Program-made: the position numbers and the translations under genes
Origin: Candidatus Subteraquimicrobium carltonvillense
GTDB lineage: Bacteria > Actinomycetota > Aquicultoria > Subteraquimicrobiales > Subteraquimicrobiaceae
Length of the DNA: 8,893 nt
Direction of reading: 5' to 3'
Assembly: GCA_002339355.1 (NCBI GenBank)
Contig: DDKQ01000037.1
Coordinates: 15,483-24,375 of the forward strand
The notes under the pieces: generated by a model
The model's database searches: none
The model's input: only the letters and a program-made list of their open reading frames with translations
What the model was told of the DNA's origin: nothing
Shown: in pieces, positions 1-5,461 of the stretch
Layout: every line of letters starts with the position of its first letter
Numbering within the stretch: position 1 is the stretch's first letter

Positions 1-550
1 TGTATTTTATGGTATTTTTGTCCACAGTGGCGGTTTTGGAGAATGATTCCACTGGTCTGTCCTCTCCCAATTCAAATTGAACTTCATTTTCCGGTCCGAT
101 GTGGGTGGTCACCGATTGCATGGGAACGATGATTGGAACCAGGTTGCTGACACTGGAGGCAACATCATAGGCGGCTGTCGCCGTGGCTTTAACGGGAGCA
201 TTTTTAACCCCAAAAACCTTTGCTAACAAGAGGTCTCTCGAGGTGGTACAGATCACCCTGACCCGATTGGCTCCAGGGTAATCGATGGTTATTTGGTCCG
301 GGGATACATTGGTGTTTTCAATGATGTATCTTTCCGCTGAAACCTCGGCTTGTTCTGCATCTCTTCCCTCCGCCAAGTCGATGGCTGCTGCTAGAGCTGC
401 TGCATCGACGGCCGTTTGAAGCTGCCTCCGCTCTTGATATAAGAGCCCCAGGTCCACAACGAGGGCAGCAACCGTGATGAGCATGGCTAAGGCAGAGGCC
501 ACCAATATGGTTATCGCTCCTTTTTCATTCAGATTGAATATGTGCTTCAT
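1..550 (-). CDS. TadG-like pilus assembly protein, N-terminal part (gene runs off the left edge)
   Basis: This is the third gene of a Flp/Tad pilus operon. Proteins of this type are anchored in the cytoplasmic membrane by one N-terminal helix and are thought to help assemble or anchor the pilus; their exact role is unsettled. Seen: an open frame of 183 codons without a stop to the window edge, starting MKHIFNLNEKGAITILVA. Residues about 12-33 form a hydrophobic helix ending in VVDLG, then RRQLQTAVDAAALAAA at about 41-56. This is the hallmark of the putative Flp pilus-assembly TadE/G-like N-terminal domain. A beta-rich extracytoplasmic region follows. The ATG at 550 has AAGGTGG about 12 bases upstream and lies 25 bases after the tadE stop. 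The C-terminus is missing, so a von Willebrand-type domain, present in some TadG proteins, cannot be judged. It could also be called simply a Tad-domain protein. Confidence 0.85.
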   Translation of the reverse strand, partial: MKHIFNLNEKGAITILVASALAMLITVAALVVDLGLLYQERRQLQTAVDAAALAAAIDLAEGRDAEQAEVSAERYIIENTNVSPDQITIDYPGANRVRVICTTSRDLLLAKVFGVKNAPVKATATAAYDVASSVSNLVPIIVPMQSVTTHIGPENEVQFELGEDRPVESFSKTATVDKNTIKY

Positions 551-575
551 CCTTTAACTTCCACCTTCCACTTCC

Positions 576-947
576 CTAGAGCTCAATGCGCATTTGTGCC
601 TTACTCATCAGGGGAATTGTCTCTGATCCCCACAAGGGTATATCCAGTGGGAAATTGTACCTGACCACGACTTCCACTGGTTCACCGTGTCTGTTTCCGT
701 TGGGATAGTTGATGATTATGGATGTGGGATTCACGGGATATGCTCTTTCCCTCACCACTTCTTCACTGTATTTTCCAACGGCGGCGAGTCTCGCTCCCTC
801 CCTCGCTGCGTGGGTTATCGCGAGGTAGTTATTGTAAGCTATTCCAAATTCCAGAATGCTGAAAAGAATGAGTATAAGAATTGGAAGTATCAATGCAAAT
901 TCAACTGAACTTGTACCCTTTTCTTCTATAATTTTCCATCTCATCAT
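576..947 (-). CDS. tadE: TadE-like minor pseudopilin, Flp pilus assembly
   Basis: This is a 123-residue TadE-family pseudopilin, a bitopic membrane protein needed for Flp pilus biogenesis and processed by the prepilin peptidase TadV in characterised systems. Seen: MMRWKIIEEKG, then TSSVEF and a hydrophobic helix to about residue 34, then NNYLAITHAAREGARLAA. Glycine followed by four residues and Glu-Phe matches the prepilin cleavage pattern (Glu at +5). The usual TadE length is 120-200 residues. Start choice: ATG at 947 (or the adjacent ATG at 944) has GGAAG 8 bases upstream. An upstream ATG at 971 and a GTG at 995 are in frame, but the GTG lies in the loop of a strong hairpin and neither has a good ribosome site. 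The gene follows the Flp pilin after that hairpin and precedes the tadG-like gene by 25 bases. Confidence 0.9.
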   Translation of the reverse strand: MMRWKIIEEKGTSSVEFALILPILILILFSILEFGIAYNNYLAITHAAREGARLAAVGKYSEEVVRERAYPVNPTSIIINYPNGNRHGEPVEVVVRYNFPLDIPLWGSETIPLMSKAQMRIEL

Positions 948-980
948 TTGGCTCACTTCCTTTTTAAACATTTTGAGGAG

Positions 981-1014
981 TGAGACTCCGCCCACTCACC
1001 TGGGCGGAGTCTCA
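981..1014 (-). terminator. Perfect 14-bp hairpin between the Flp pilin and tadE
   Basis: Arms 981-994 and 1001-1014 are perfectly complementary (core GACTCCGCCCA / TGGGCGGAGTC) around a 6-base loop. On the minus strand, the direction of the tad operon, no T-run follows the stem, so it is not a textbook intrinsic terminator. On the plus strand only AAGTTTT follows, and no plus-strand gene ends here. The best inference is a 3'-end barrier or partial terminator that lets the pilin mRNA outnumber downstream tad mRNA, which fits the far higher need for major pilin. Confidence 0.6.
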
Positions 1015-1040
1015 AGTTTTGGGTCGAATTTTTCTTTGCA

Positions 1041-1211
1041 TTATACGCCGGATAGTGCTGCAACGACTCTATCAAACACCGCCACAAGTTGATTTCCCAG
1101 AAGGGCTACGGTAGCGATGATTACGACGGCAATTAAGGCGACCATTATTCCATACTCTACTGCGGTAGCGCCTCGATCTTTTCTGAGGAGTGTGAATAGT
1201 TTGATTAGCAT
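1041..1211 (-). CDS. flp: Flp-family type IVb major pilin precursor
   Basis: This is a 56-residue prepilin, the structural subunit of the Flp/Tad adhesive pilus. Seen: a short positively charged leader MLIKLFTLLRKDRG, then ATAVEYGIMVALIAVVIIAT as the start of the mature hydrophobic helix, and a short tail to FDRVVAALSGV. Cleavage after Gly14 would place Glu at +5 and Tyr at +6 of the mature protein, exactly the Flp motif, leaving about 42 residues. The size is typical of Flp pilins. A near-perfect ribosome site AAAGGAGGT lies about 9 bases before the ATG. It is the first gene of the minus-strand tad operon, with a candidate promoter at 1264-1292 and a strong hairpin just downstream. The assembly ATPase, TadB/C and prepilin peptidase are not in the window. 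Confidence 0.93.
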   Translation of the reverse strand: MLIKLFTLLRKDRGATAVEYGIMVALIAVVIIATVALLGNQLVAVFDRVVAALSGV

Positions 1212-1242
1212 TGCTCTTGAACCTCCTTTCTGTGTTCACCAT

Positions 1243-1261
1243 TAGTGAATTATCTTCACTA
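1243..1261. promoter_or_regulatory. Dyad TAGTGAA-N5-TTCACTA at the presumed tad start site
   Basis: There are two perfect 7-base inverted arms (1243-1249 and 1255-1261) with a 5-base spacer, plus a further TTCAC at 1235-1239 that pairs with the same GTGAA. The dyad covers the expected transcription start (about 1257) of the minus-strand pilin promoter. It could be an operator or a stabilising hairpin at the very 5' end of the pilin mRNA. No regulator is encoded nearby. Confidence 0.4.
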
Positions 1262-1263
1262 TT

Positions 1264-1292
1264 TGTATAGATTATCGGGAAAAGGGGGTAAA
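1264..1292 (-). promoter_or_regulatory. Candidate sigma-A promoter for the Flp/Tad operon
   Basis: Read on the minus strand: TTTACC (1292-1287), a 17-base spacer, then TATACA (1269-1264). Each box has 4-5 of 6 consensus bases and the spacing is optimal. The predicted start near 1257 gives a leader of about 46 bases before the pilin ATG. Confidence 0.55.
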
Positions 1293-1344
1293 AACTTTAG
1301 TTTCTTTGAATTACAGAATGGTTTTGCCAAAGGGTCCGATAAAA

Positions 1345-1360
1345 CATATAATTTTATATG
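1345..1360. promoter_or_regulatory. AT-rich palindrome between divergent promoters
   Basis: CATATAA-TT-TTATATG is a 7-base perfect inverted repeat. It sits 5 bases upstream of the -35 box of the tRNA promoter and about 50 bases upstream of the tad -35 box. It may be a protein-binding site or an UP-like element. The sequence alone gives no function, and AT-rich palindromes of this size can occur by chance. Confidence 0.25.
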
Positions 1361-1365
1361 AGAGT

Positions 1366-1393
1366 TTGATAGGCTTACAACATCTGGTAAAAT
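1366..1393 (+). promoter_or_regulatory. Sigma-A promoter for the tRNA-Ala gene
   Basis: TTGATA (1366-1371), a 16-base spacer, then TAAAAT (1388-1393), preceded by TGG, which makes an extended -10. Both boxes match 5 of 6 consensus bases. The start would be near 1400, giving a leader of about 52 bases before the tRNA. Confidence 0.7.
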
Positions 1394-1407
1394 AGCGGTC
1401 ACTAGCG

Positions 1408-1449
1408 TCCTCACTCCGACGTGTCGGGGTAGGAAGGTGCGTAAGCGCC
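1408..1449 (+). other. Two adjacent hairpins in the tRNA-Ala leader
   Basis: The first hairpin pairs TCCT-ACTCCGAC with GTCGGGGT-AGGA (1408-1434, one bulged C, one T-G pair; the centre opens to a small loop). The second is GGTGC-GTAA-GCGCC (1436-1449), a 5-bp stem closed by a GNRA-type GTAA tetraloop. Only three bases separate it from the mature tRNA 5' end. They are probably parts of the precursor removed by RNase P. I could not match them to a known riboswitch or small RNA. Confidence 0.5.
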
Positions 1450-1452
1450 AAG

Positions 1453-1523
1453 GGGGATGTAGCTCAGGGGAGAGCGCTTCCTTCGCACGGAAGAGGTCGC
1501 GGGTTCGAATCCCGCCATCTCCA
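1453..1523 (+). tRNA. tRNA-Ala(CGC)
   Basis: A full cloverleaf can be folded by eye. The acceptor GGGGATG (1453-1459) pairs with CATCTCC (1516-1522), including the G3-U70 wobble that marks alanine tRNAs. The D stem is GCTC/GAGC. The anticodon stem is CTTCC/GGAAG around TTCGCAC, giving anticodon CGC, which reads GCG. The T arm is GCGGG-TTCGAAT-CCCGC, and the discriminator is A1523. The D loop is only 6 bases (AGGGGA), so the gene is 71 bases, shorter than usual, but G18-G19 can still be assigned. The CCA end is not fully encoded (ACC then T). The remnant of a transposase begins almost immediately after it. Confidence 0.95.
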
Positions 1524-1525
1524 CC

Positions 1526-1693
1526 TTTTATTGCTATCTGGGCCTTGTTTCTCTCCGCTTAGCTCTCCGCCCAGGTGGTTGAGATATCGATGGCATTTAG
1601 GGTTTGGATGAAGTCTCCCCTTGGGTTTCCTCCATCATGGGAAACCAAATCAATCTCGAAAAATCCTAGTTTTTTCTCATCCCAGTCAGAGAA
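1526..1693 (-). pseudogene. Fragment of an integrase-type (DDE, ISNCY/IS481-like) transposase
   Basis: Reading leftward from 1693 gives FSDWDEKKLGFFEIDLVSHD, then GGNPRGDFIQTLNAIDISTT, then WAES, a TAA stop at 1561-1559, and AERNKAQ in the same frame. This matches from memory the rve-core signature of transposases whose pattern is DW-GFFEIDLV-H-G-TL-TD-GWTE-RNKAQ. The EIDLV Asp would be the first catalytic residue. The stop replaces a residue inside the conserved WTE-x(4)-RNKAQ run. An in-frame TAG lies just upstream (about codon -5), and the N-terminal DNA-binding region and the rest of the catalytic core are absent. Similarity ends at 1538, 14 bases from the tRNA 3' end. The gene is dead. 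The specific IS family is uncertain; the transposase identity is fairly secure. Confidence 0.8.
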
Positions 1694-1700
1694 GCAGCTT

Positions 1701-1769
1701 CCAATCTATTTCAGGTACTTTTTTATTTGAGGCAACGAATCGATTTGGTGTACATTTTAAGTGAGGCAA
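1701..1769. repeat. Two tandem ~34-bp direct repeats, probable end of the dead insertion sequence
   Basis: Copy A (1701-1735) and copy B (1736-1769) both run CnAATCnATTT...GTAC...T-rich...GAGGCAA, with about 27 of 34 positions alike and one single-base gap on each side of GTAC. They lie on the 5' side of the transposase fragment. Multiple subterminal transposase-binding repeats are known at the ends of some insertion sequences, so I read this as the left terminus fused to an internal piece of the coding region by deletion. A weaker third copy may start near 1770. Confidence 0.6.
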
Positions 1770-1778
1770 TTCGATTCC

Positions 1779-1807
1779 TTGATGTATTTTTCCAGCTCTT
1801 GTAAAAT
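1779..1807 (+). promoter_or_regulatory. Candidate promoter for the haem operon
   Basis: TTGATG (1779-1784), a 17-base spacer, then TAAAAT (1802-1807). Start expected near 1814, leaving an untranslated leader of about 84 bases before the small membrane protein at 1898. The boxes begin about 10 bases past the repeated IS end. The rest of 1808-1880 shows no convincing gene or riboswitch. Confidence 0.5.
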
Positions 1808-1897
1808 GTGGTTCAAATCGTTCAATCATTTAACCACCGAAGCATTGAAGAGGGAATTGTCGGGCTGTGAATTTAAACAAGAGGAGGTGGAATTTTA

Positions 1898-2101
1898 ATG
1901 ATGCAACAACCGCTGTACATCCAAATCCTGCAGTGGGCAAATTGGATTATCTCCATTCTTTATCCCGTGGTTTTAGTCTGTGTTTTATTTTTAGCCTGGA
2001 AAGATTTCAGAAGACTCGTGGATCATTTTGCTCCCAGACCCGTGGTGGAGGAGAAAACCCAATCAGAAAAGAAAATGGAGAGTGAGGAGGAATTTGAGTA
2101 G
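1898..2101 (+). CDS. Small single-pass membrane protein leading the haem operon (unknown function)
   Basis: This 67-residue protein is not one I recognise. Seen: an N-terminal MMQQPLYIQILQWANW, one strongly hydrophobic helix at about residues 15-34 (IISILYPVVLVCVLFLAW), a basic patch KDFRR just after it, then a hydrophilic tail very rich in Glu and Lys, ending EEEFE. The positive patch suggests the tail is cytoplasmic. An excellent ribosome site (AGGAGGTGG) precedes the ATG at 1898 by 7 bases; the next codon is also ATG. The gene ends 21 bases before hemB and is probably co-transcribed with it. Its place at the head of a hemB-ahbD-hemL operon suggests a link to tetrapyrrole synthesis or membrane delivery of haem, but nothing in the sequence proves this. 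Confidence 0.75.
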   Translation: MMQQPLYIQILQWANWIISILYPVVLVCVLFLAWKDFRRLVDHFAPRPVVEEKTQSEKKMESEEEFE

Positions 2102-2122
2102 TCCAGGGGGTTGAGGTAAAAG

Positions 2123-3094
2123 ATGTATTTCCCAACTTATCGTCCCAGACGCTTAAGGAGGTTTGAGAACTTCAGGCGCCTCATCAGGGAGACCAAGATA
2201 AGCGTCGATGATCTCATCTACCCCCTTTTCGTCGTTCACGGCAAGGGAATTAAAAGAGAAATTTTAAGTATGCCCGGAAATTTCCACTGGTCCATCGATA
2301 GATTGAAAGACGAGGTTAGAGAAATAGAAGAGCTGGGCATCCCCGGTATTATCCTTTTTGGGATACCCAAGAAGAAGGATGAAGTAGCTTCCGAAGCTTA
2401 TGCTGAAGATGGAATTATCCAGCAGTCGGTGCGAGCCATCAAAGAAGTTACATCAGATCTTCTGGTCATAACCGATGTTTGTCTTTGCGAATATACAAGC
2501 CATGGACACTGTGGAATGGTAAAAGATGGGGAAATCGTGAATGATTTAACTTTAGAGGTGCTAGCCAAGACCGCTTTATCCCATGTGGAAGCGGGTGCGG
2601 ATATGGTTGCCCCCTCGGATATGATGGACGGACGCGTATCCGCCATTAGAAATACATTGGATGAAAATGGCTACGAAAATGTACCCATTATGTCCTATGC
2701 TGCGAAATATGCATCGAGTTTTTATGGTCCCTTCCGAGAGGCGGCGGAGTCCGCTCCTCAATTTGGTGATCGAAGATCCTACCAGATGGATCCACCCAAT
2801 GCCTTGGAAGCGCTGCGCGAGGTCATGCTGGATATCGAAGAAGGTGCTGATATCGTGATGGTTAAACCCGCCCTCGCGTATTTGGATATAATCCGTAGAG
2901 TCAAACAGGAGTTCAATTATCCAGTGGCGGCTTATAATGTAAGTGGGGAGTATTCCATGGTCAAAGCCGCTGCCATGAAGGGTTGGGTGGACGAGAAGAG
3001 GATTGTCATGGAGATACTCACAGGGATTAAGAGAGCCGGCGCCGATATAATTTTGACTTACCATGCGAAGGATGTAGCCAGGTGGCTAAAATAG
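2123..3094 (+). CDS. hemB: Delta-aminolevulinic acid dehydratase (porphobilinogen synthase)
   Basis: HemB joins two 5-aminolevulinate molecules into porphobilinogen, the first common tetrapyrrole step, in the cytoplasm. The 323-residue length is typical. Seen: the two Schiff-base lysines, Lys195 in MSYAAKYASSFYGPFREA and Lys248 in IVMVKPALAYLD. There is also a cysteine metal site DVCLCEYTSHGHCG (Cys120, Cys122, Cys130), which marks the zinc-dependent class rather than the Asp-rich magnesium class. The conserved RPRRLR N-terminal arm and the C-terminal AYNVSGEYSM are present. ATG at 2123 has GAGGT about 7 bases upstream. Its last 13 bases overlap the start of ahbD, indicating translational coupling. 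No truncation or frameshift was seen. Confidence 0.97.
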   Translation: MYFPTYRPRRLRRFENFRRLIRETKISVDDLIYPLFVVHGKGIKREILSMPGNFHWSIDRLKDEVREIEELGIPGIILFGIPKKKDEVASEAYAEDGIIQQSVRAIKEVTSDLLVITDVCLCEYTSHGHCGMVKDGEIVNDLTLEVLAKTALSHVEAGADMVAPSDMMDGRVSAIRNTLDENGYENVPIMSYAAKYASSFYGPFREAAESAPQFGDRRSYQMDPPNALEALREVMLDIEEGADIVMVKPALAYLDIIRRVKQEFNYPVAAYNVSGEYSMVKAAAMKGWVDEKRIVMEILTGIKRAGADIILTYHAKDVARWLK

Positions 3095-4167
3095 AGGTGC
3101 AGCCGCTGAGGATGATCGCCTGGGAGGTAACCGGCGCCTGTAACTTAAAGTGTGTTCACTGCCGAGCTTCGGCTGTGGACAAACCCCTTCCCAATGAATT
3201 TTCCACTCAGGAAGCCCTCCGGTTCATCGATGAGATATGTGAATTCAGTCAACCAATCATCATTTTGACCGGCGGAGAGCCGCTACTCAGGGAGGACATT
3301 TTTGACATTGCTTGCCATGGTGTGCAGAAGGGTTTACGCATGGTGATGGGTACAAACGGTACGCTGATCACGAAGGATATCGCCAGAAGAATAAGGGAGT
3401 CCGGCATTCAAAGGGTCGCAATAAGCTTGGAGAGTTCCACTCCTGAAATACACGATGAGTTTCGCCGGGTACCTAGATCCTTCGAAGCCGCCTTGAAGGG
3501 TATAGAGCATCTTAAGGAAGCGGGAGTGGATTTTCAAATTGCCCCCACGATCACCAAACGTAATCTGAATGATCTTGAGAATATCTTGAATCTTGCCGTA
3601 AAGTTGGGTGCCGTCGCACTCCATATTTTTTTACTGGTTCCCACGGGCAGGGGAAAGAAATTGGCGGAAGAGGAGATTCCTCCCAAGGATTATGAAAAGG
3701 TGCTCAACTGGCTTTACGAAAGACAGAAGGAAGTACCACTACATCTCAAAGCCACCTGTGCTCCTCACTACTACCGCATCGTTCGGCAGAGGGCTCGGAA
3801 GGAAAAAGAAAAGGTAAGCTTCGAGACCCATGGTCTTGAGGCCATGACCAGAGGTTGCCTGGGTGGAATATCCTTCTGTTTCGTTTCTCACCTGGGTAAA
3901 GTTCAGCCCTGCGGTTACCTGGAACTTGATTGTGGAAATGTTCGGGAAAGACCCTTCAAGGAAATCTGGTTTGAATCTCAAATCTTCAGGAATTTAAGGG
4001 ATTTTCGGAAACTCAAAGGGAAGTGTGGAATTTGCGAGTACAAGGGGATTTGTGGTGGATGCAGGGCCAGGGCTTATGCTTTAACCGGTGATTATCTGCA
4101 GGAGGAACCCTATTGCATTTACCAGCCTTCGGCTGCGAGTCAAAAGATTGGCGGAAAACGGGAGTAA
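3082..4167 (+). CDS. ahbD: Radical SAM haem b synthase AhbD (siroheme-dependent haem pathway)
   Basis: AhbD is an anaerobic radical SAM enzyme that oxidatively decarboxylates two propionates of Fe-coproporphyrin III to vinyl groups, giving haem b. Seen: the CxxxCxxC cluster motif TGACNLKCVHCRA (Cys20, 24, 27), the GGEP SAM motif at 64-67 (LTGGEPLLRED), and a SPASM-like C-terminal domain with Cys259, 266, 277, 284, 315, 318, 324, 327 and 345, including GICEYKGICGGCRARAY and GDYLQEEPYC. At 361 residues it matches AhbD better than AhbC (NirJ1-type) proteins. The neighbours hemB and hemL support a haem role. GTG at 3082 is preceded by AAGGA with 9 bases spacing and overlaps the hemB end; ATG at 3112 is a weaker alternative. 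The main alternative is another NirJ-like radical SAM enzyme. Confidence 0.85.
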   Translation: MAKIEVQPLRMIAWEVTGACNLKCVHCRASAVDKPLPNEFSTQEALRFIDEICEFSQPIIILTGGEPLLREDIFDIACHGVQKGLRMVMGTNGTLITKDIARRIRESGIQRVAISLESSTPEIHDEFRRVPRSFEAALKGIEHLKEAGVDFQIAPTITKRNLNDLENILNLAVKLGAVALHIFLLVPTGRGKKLAEEEIPPKDYEKVLNWLYERQKEVPLHLKATCAPHYYRIVRQRARKEKEKVSFETHGLEAMTRGCLGGISFCFVSHLGKVQPCGYLELDCGNVRERPFKEIWFESQIFRNLRDFRKLKGKCGICEYKGICGGCRARAYALTGDYLQEEPYCIYQPSAASQKIGGKRE

Positions 4168-4173
4168 AAGAAC

Positions 4174-5460
4174 ATGGACATGTCTAAGTCACATGAGTTA
4201 TTTTCCCGAGCTAAAGAATATATTCCAGGTGGGGTAAACAGTCCAGTTAGAGCCTTTAAGGCTGTGGGCATGGAACCGCTCTTCATCACCAAGGGCAAAG
4301 GATCGAAAATCTACGATGTGGATGGAAATGAGTACATCGATTATGTCTGCTCTTGGGGTCCCCTCATCCTTGGTCATGCTCATCCCAAGGTAATCTCGGC
4401 GGTGAAAGATATTTTGGAGAATGGAACCAGCTTTGGTGCGTGCACCGAACTCGAGGTGGAACTGGCCAAGCAAATCATAGAAGCTGTTCCCTCCATCGAG
4501 CGGGTTCGAATGGTGAATTCGGGAACCGAAGCGACCATGAGTGCCATAAGACTCGCCCGGGGGTACACGGGGCGAGAAAAGGTCATCAAGTTCGAAGGCT
4601 GTTACCACGGACACGTTGACCACCTTTTGGTAAAAGCTGGTTCAGGTGTCGCCACCCTTGCCATCCCGGGCACACCTGGAGTTACCTCCAAGGTGGCTTC
4701 GGATACGATAGTTCTACCCTACAATGACTTGGAAAGCGTTGAGAAGGTCATCAGGGAGCAGCATGAGGAGATCGCTTGCATAATAGTGGAGCCCATAGCG
4801 GGTAATATGGGAGTGGTTCTTCCCCAACCCGGATTCTTGGAGGGATTGAGGAAAATTACTCGGGAATACGGGATAGTTCTCATTTTTGACGAGGTAATCA
4901 CGGGCTTTAGAGTCTCCTATGGCGGTGCTCAAGAGCTTTACAGTGTCATCCCCGATTTGACCTGTCTGGGCAAGATAATCGGAGGAGGCTTCCCGGTGGG
5001 TGCCTTTGGTGGAAGGCGAGAAATCATGGAATGTGTGGCTCCCGTGGGCTCGGTATATCAGGCTGGTACCCTTTCCGGGAATCCCATAGCCATGACCGCT
5101 GGGCTTGTGACGCTCAAAATACTTTCCGATGGCCAGATTTATCAGGACTTGGAGAGGAAAGGAGCCATGCTCTCTGAGGGCTTGCGGGAAAATGCCAGGG
5201 AATTGGGGATAAAAGCCCATTTCACGAGGGTTGGATCACTTTCGTGCATGTTCTTCACGGATAAAGAGGTTTTAAACTTCGAGACCGCTGCCAGTTCGGA
5301 TACCGAAAAATATGCCCGCTATTTCCGAGAGATGCTCAATCGAGGCATCTATCTTGCACCCTCTCAGTTCGAAGCCTGCTTCATCTCTACGGCTCACACG
5401 GATGAAGACATCCAAAGAACTATAGGGGCTAATCGCGCGGCTCTAAAAAAGCTGAGGTAA
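4174..5460 (+). CDS. hemL: Glutamate-1-semialdehyde 2,1-aminomutase
   Basis: HemL is a PLP enzyme that converts glutamate-1-semialdehyde to 5-aminolevulinate, the last step of the C5 route and the supplier of HemB. Its 428 residues are the usual length. Seen: the N-terminal IPGGVNSPVRAFKAVG, the phosphate-binding NSGTEATMSAIRLARGYTGR (115-134), YHGHVD (144-149), FDEVITGFR (238-246), and the PLP lysine Lys267 in LGKIIGGGFPVGAFGG. GTLSGNPIAMTAG follows at 298-310. The class-III aminotransferase fold is complete. ATG at 4174 lies 6 bases after the ahbD stop with GGGAG about 9 bases upstream; an ATG two codons later is possible. The presence of hemL shows that the organism makes aminolevulinate from glutamyl-tRNA, so hemA is expected elsewhere. 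Confidence 0.97.
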   Translation: MDMSKSHELFSRAKEYIPGGVNSPVRAFKAVGMEPLFITKGKGSKIYDVDGNEYIDYVCSWGPLILGHAHPKVISAVKDILENGTSFGACTELEVELAKQIIEAVPSIERVRMVNSGTEATMSAIRLARGYTGREKVIKFEGCYHGHVDHLLVKAGSGVATLAIPGTPGVTSKVASDTIVLPYNDLESVEKVIREQHEEIACIIVEPIAGNMGVVLPQPGFLEGLRKITREYGIVLIFDEVITGFRVSYGGAQELYSVIPDLTCLGKIIGGGFPVGAFGGRREIMECVAPVGSVYQAGTLSGNPIAMTAGLVTLKILSDGQIYQDLERKGAMLSEGLRENARELGIKAHFTRVGSLSCMFFTDKEVLNFETAASSDTEKYARYFREMLNRGIYLAPSQFEACFISTAHTDEDIQRTIGANRAALKKLR

Positions 5461-5461
5461 G

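Noticed and set aside
948..995. Longer TadE starting at GTG 995 or ATG 971
   Set aside because: The GTG lies in the loop of a perfect 14-bp hairpin and neither codon has a well-placed ribosome site, while ATG 947 has GGAAG 8 bases upstream and gives a family-typical N-terminus.
1408..1449. Leader hairpins as a known riboswitch or SRP RNA
   Set aside because: The GGAAGG stretch and tetraloop recall such RNAs superficially, but the conserved cores are absent and the downstream gene is a tRNA.
1524..1540. Intrinsic terminator directly after the tRNA
   Set aside because: Only a four-T run follows and no stem other than the tRNA arms precedes it.
1708..1832. Minus-strand frame beginning MIERFEPHF within the IS end
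   Set aside because: It crosses the tandem terminal repeats, resembles nothing, lacks a ribosome site and ends at a stop; treated as non-coding IS terminus.
1867..2085. 72-codon frame overlapping the small membrane protein
   Set aside because: It lies in a different phase of the 1898-2101 gene, has no ribosome site of its own, and its composition is not protein-like.
2576..3064. 162-codon minus-strand frame inside hemB
   Set aside because: It is a shadow of hemB, whose catalytic motifs are complete; no independent start signals or known motif.
4714..5220. 168-codon minus-strand frame inside hemL
   Set aside because: It is a shadow of hemL, which is intact on the plus strand with all PLP motifs.
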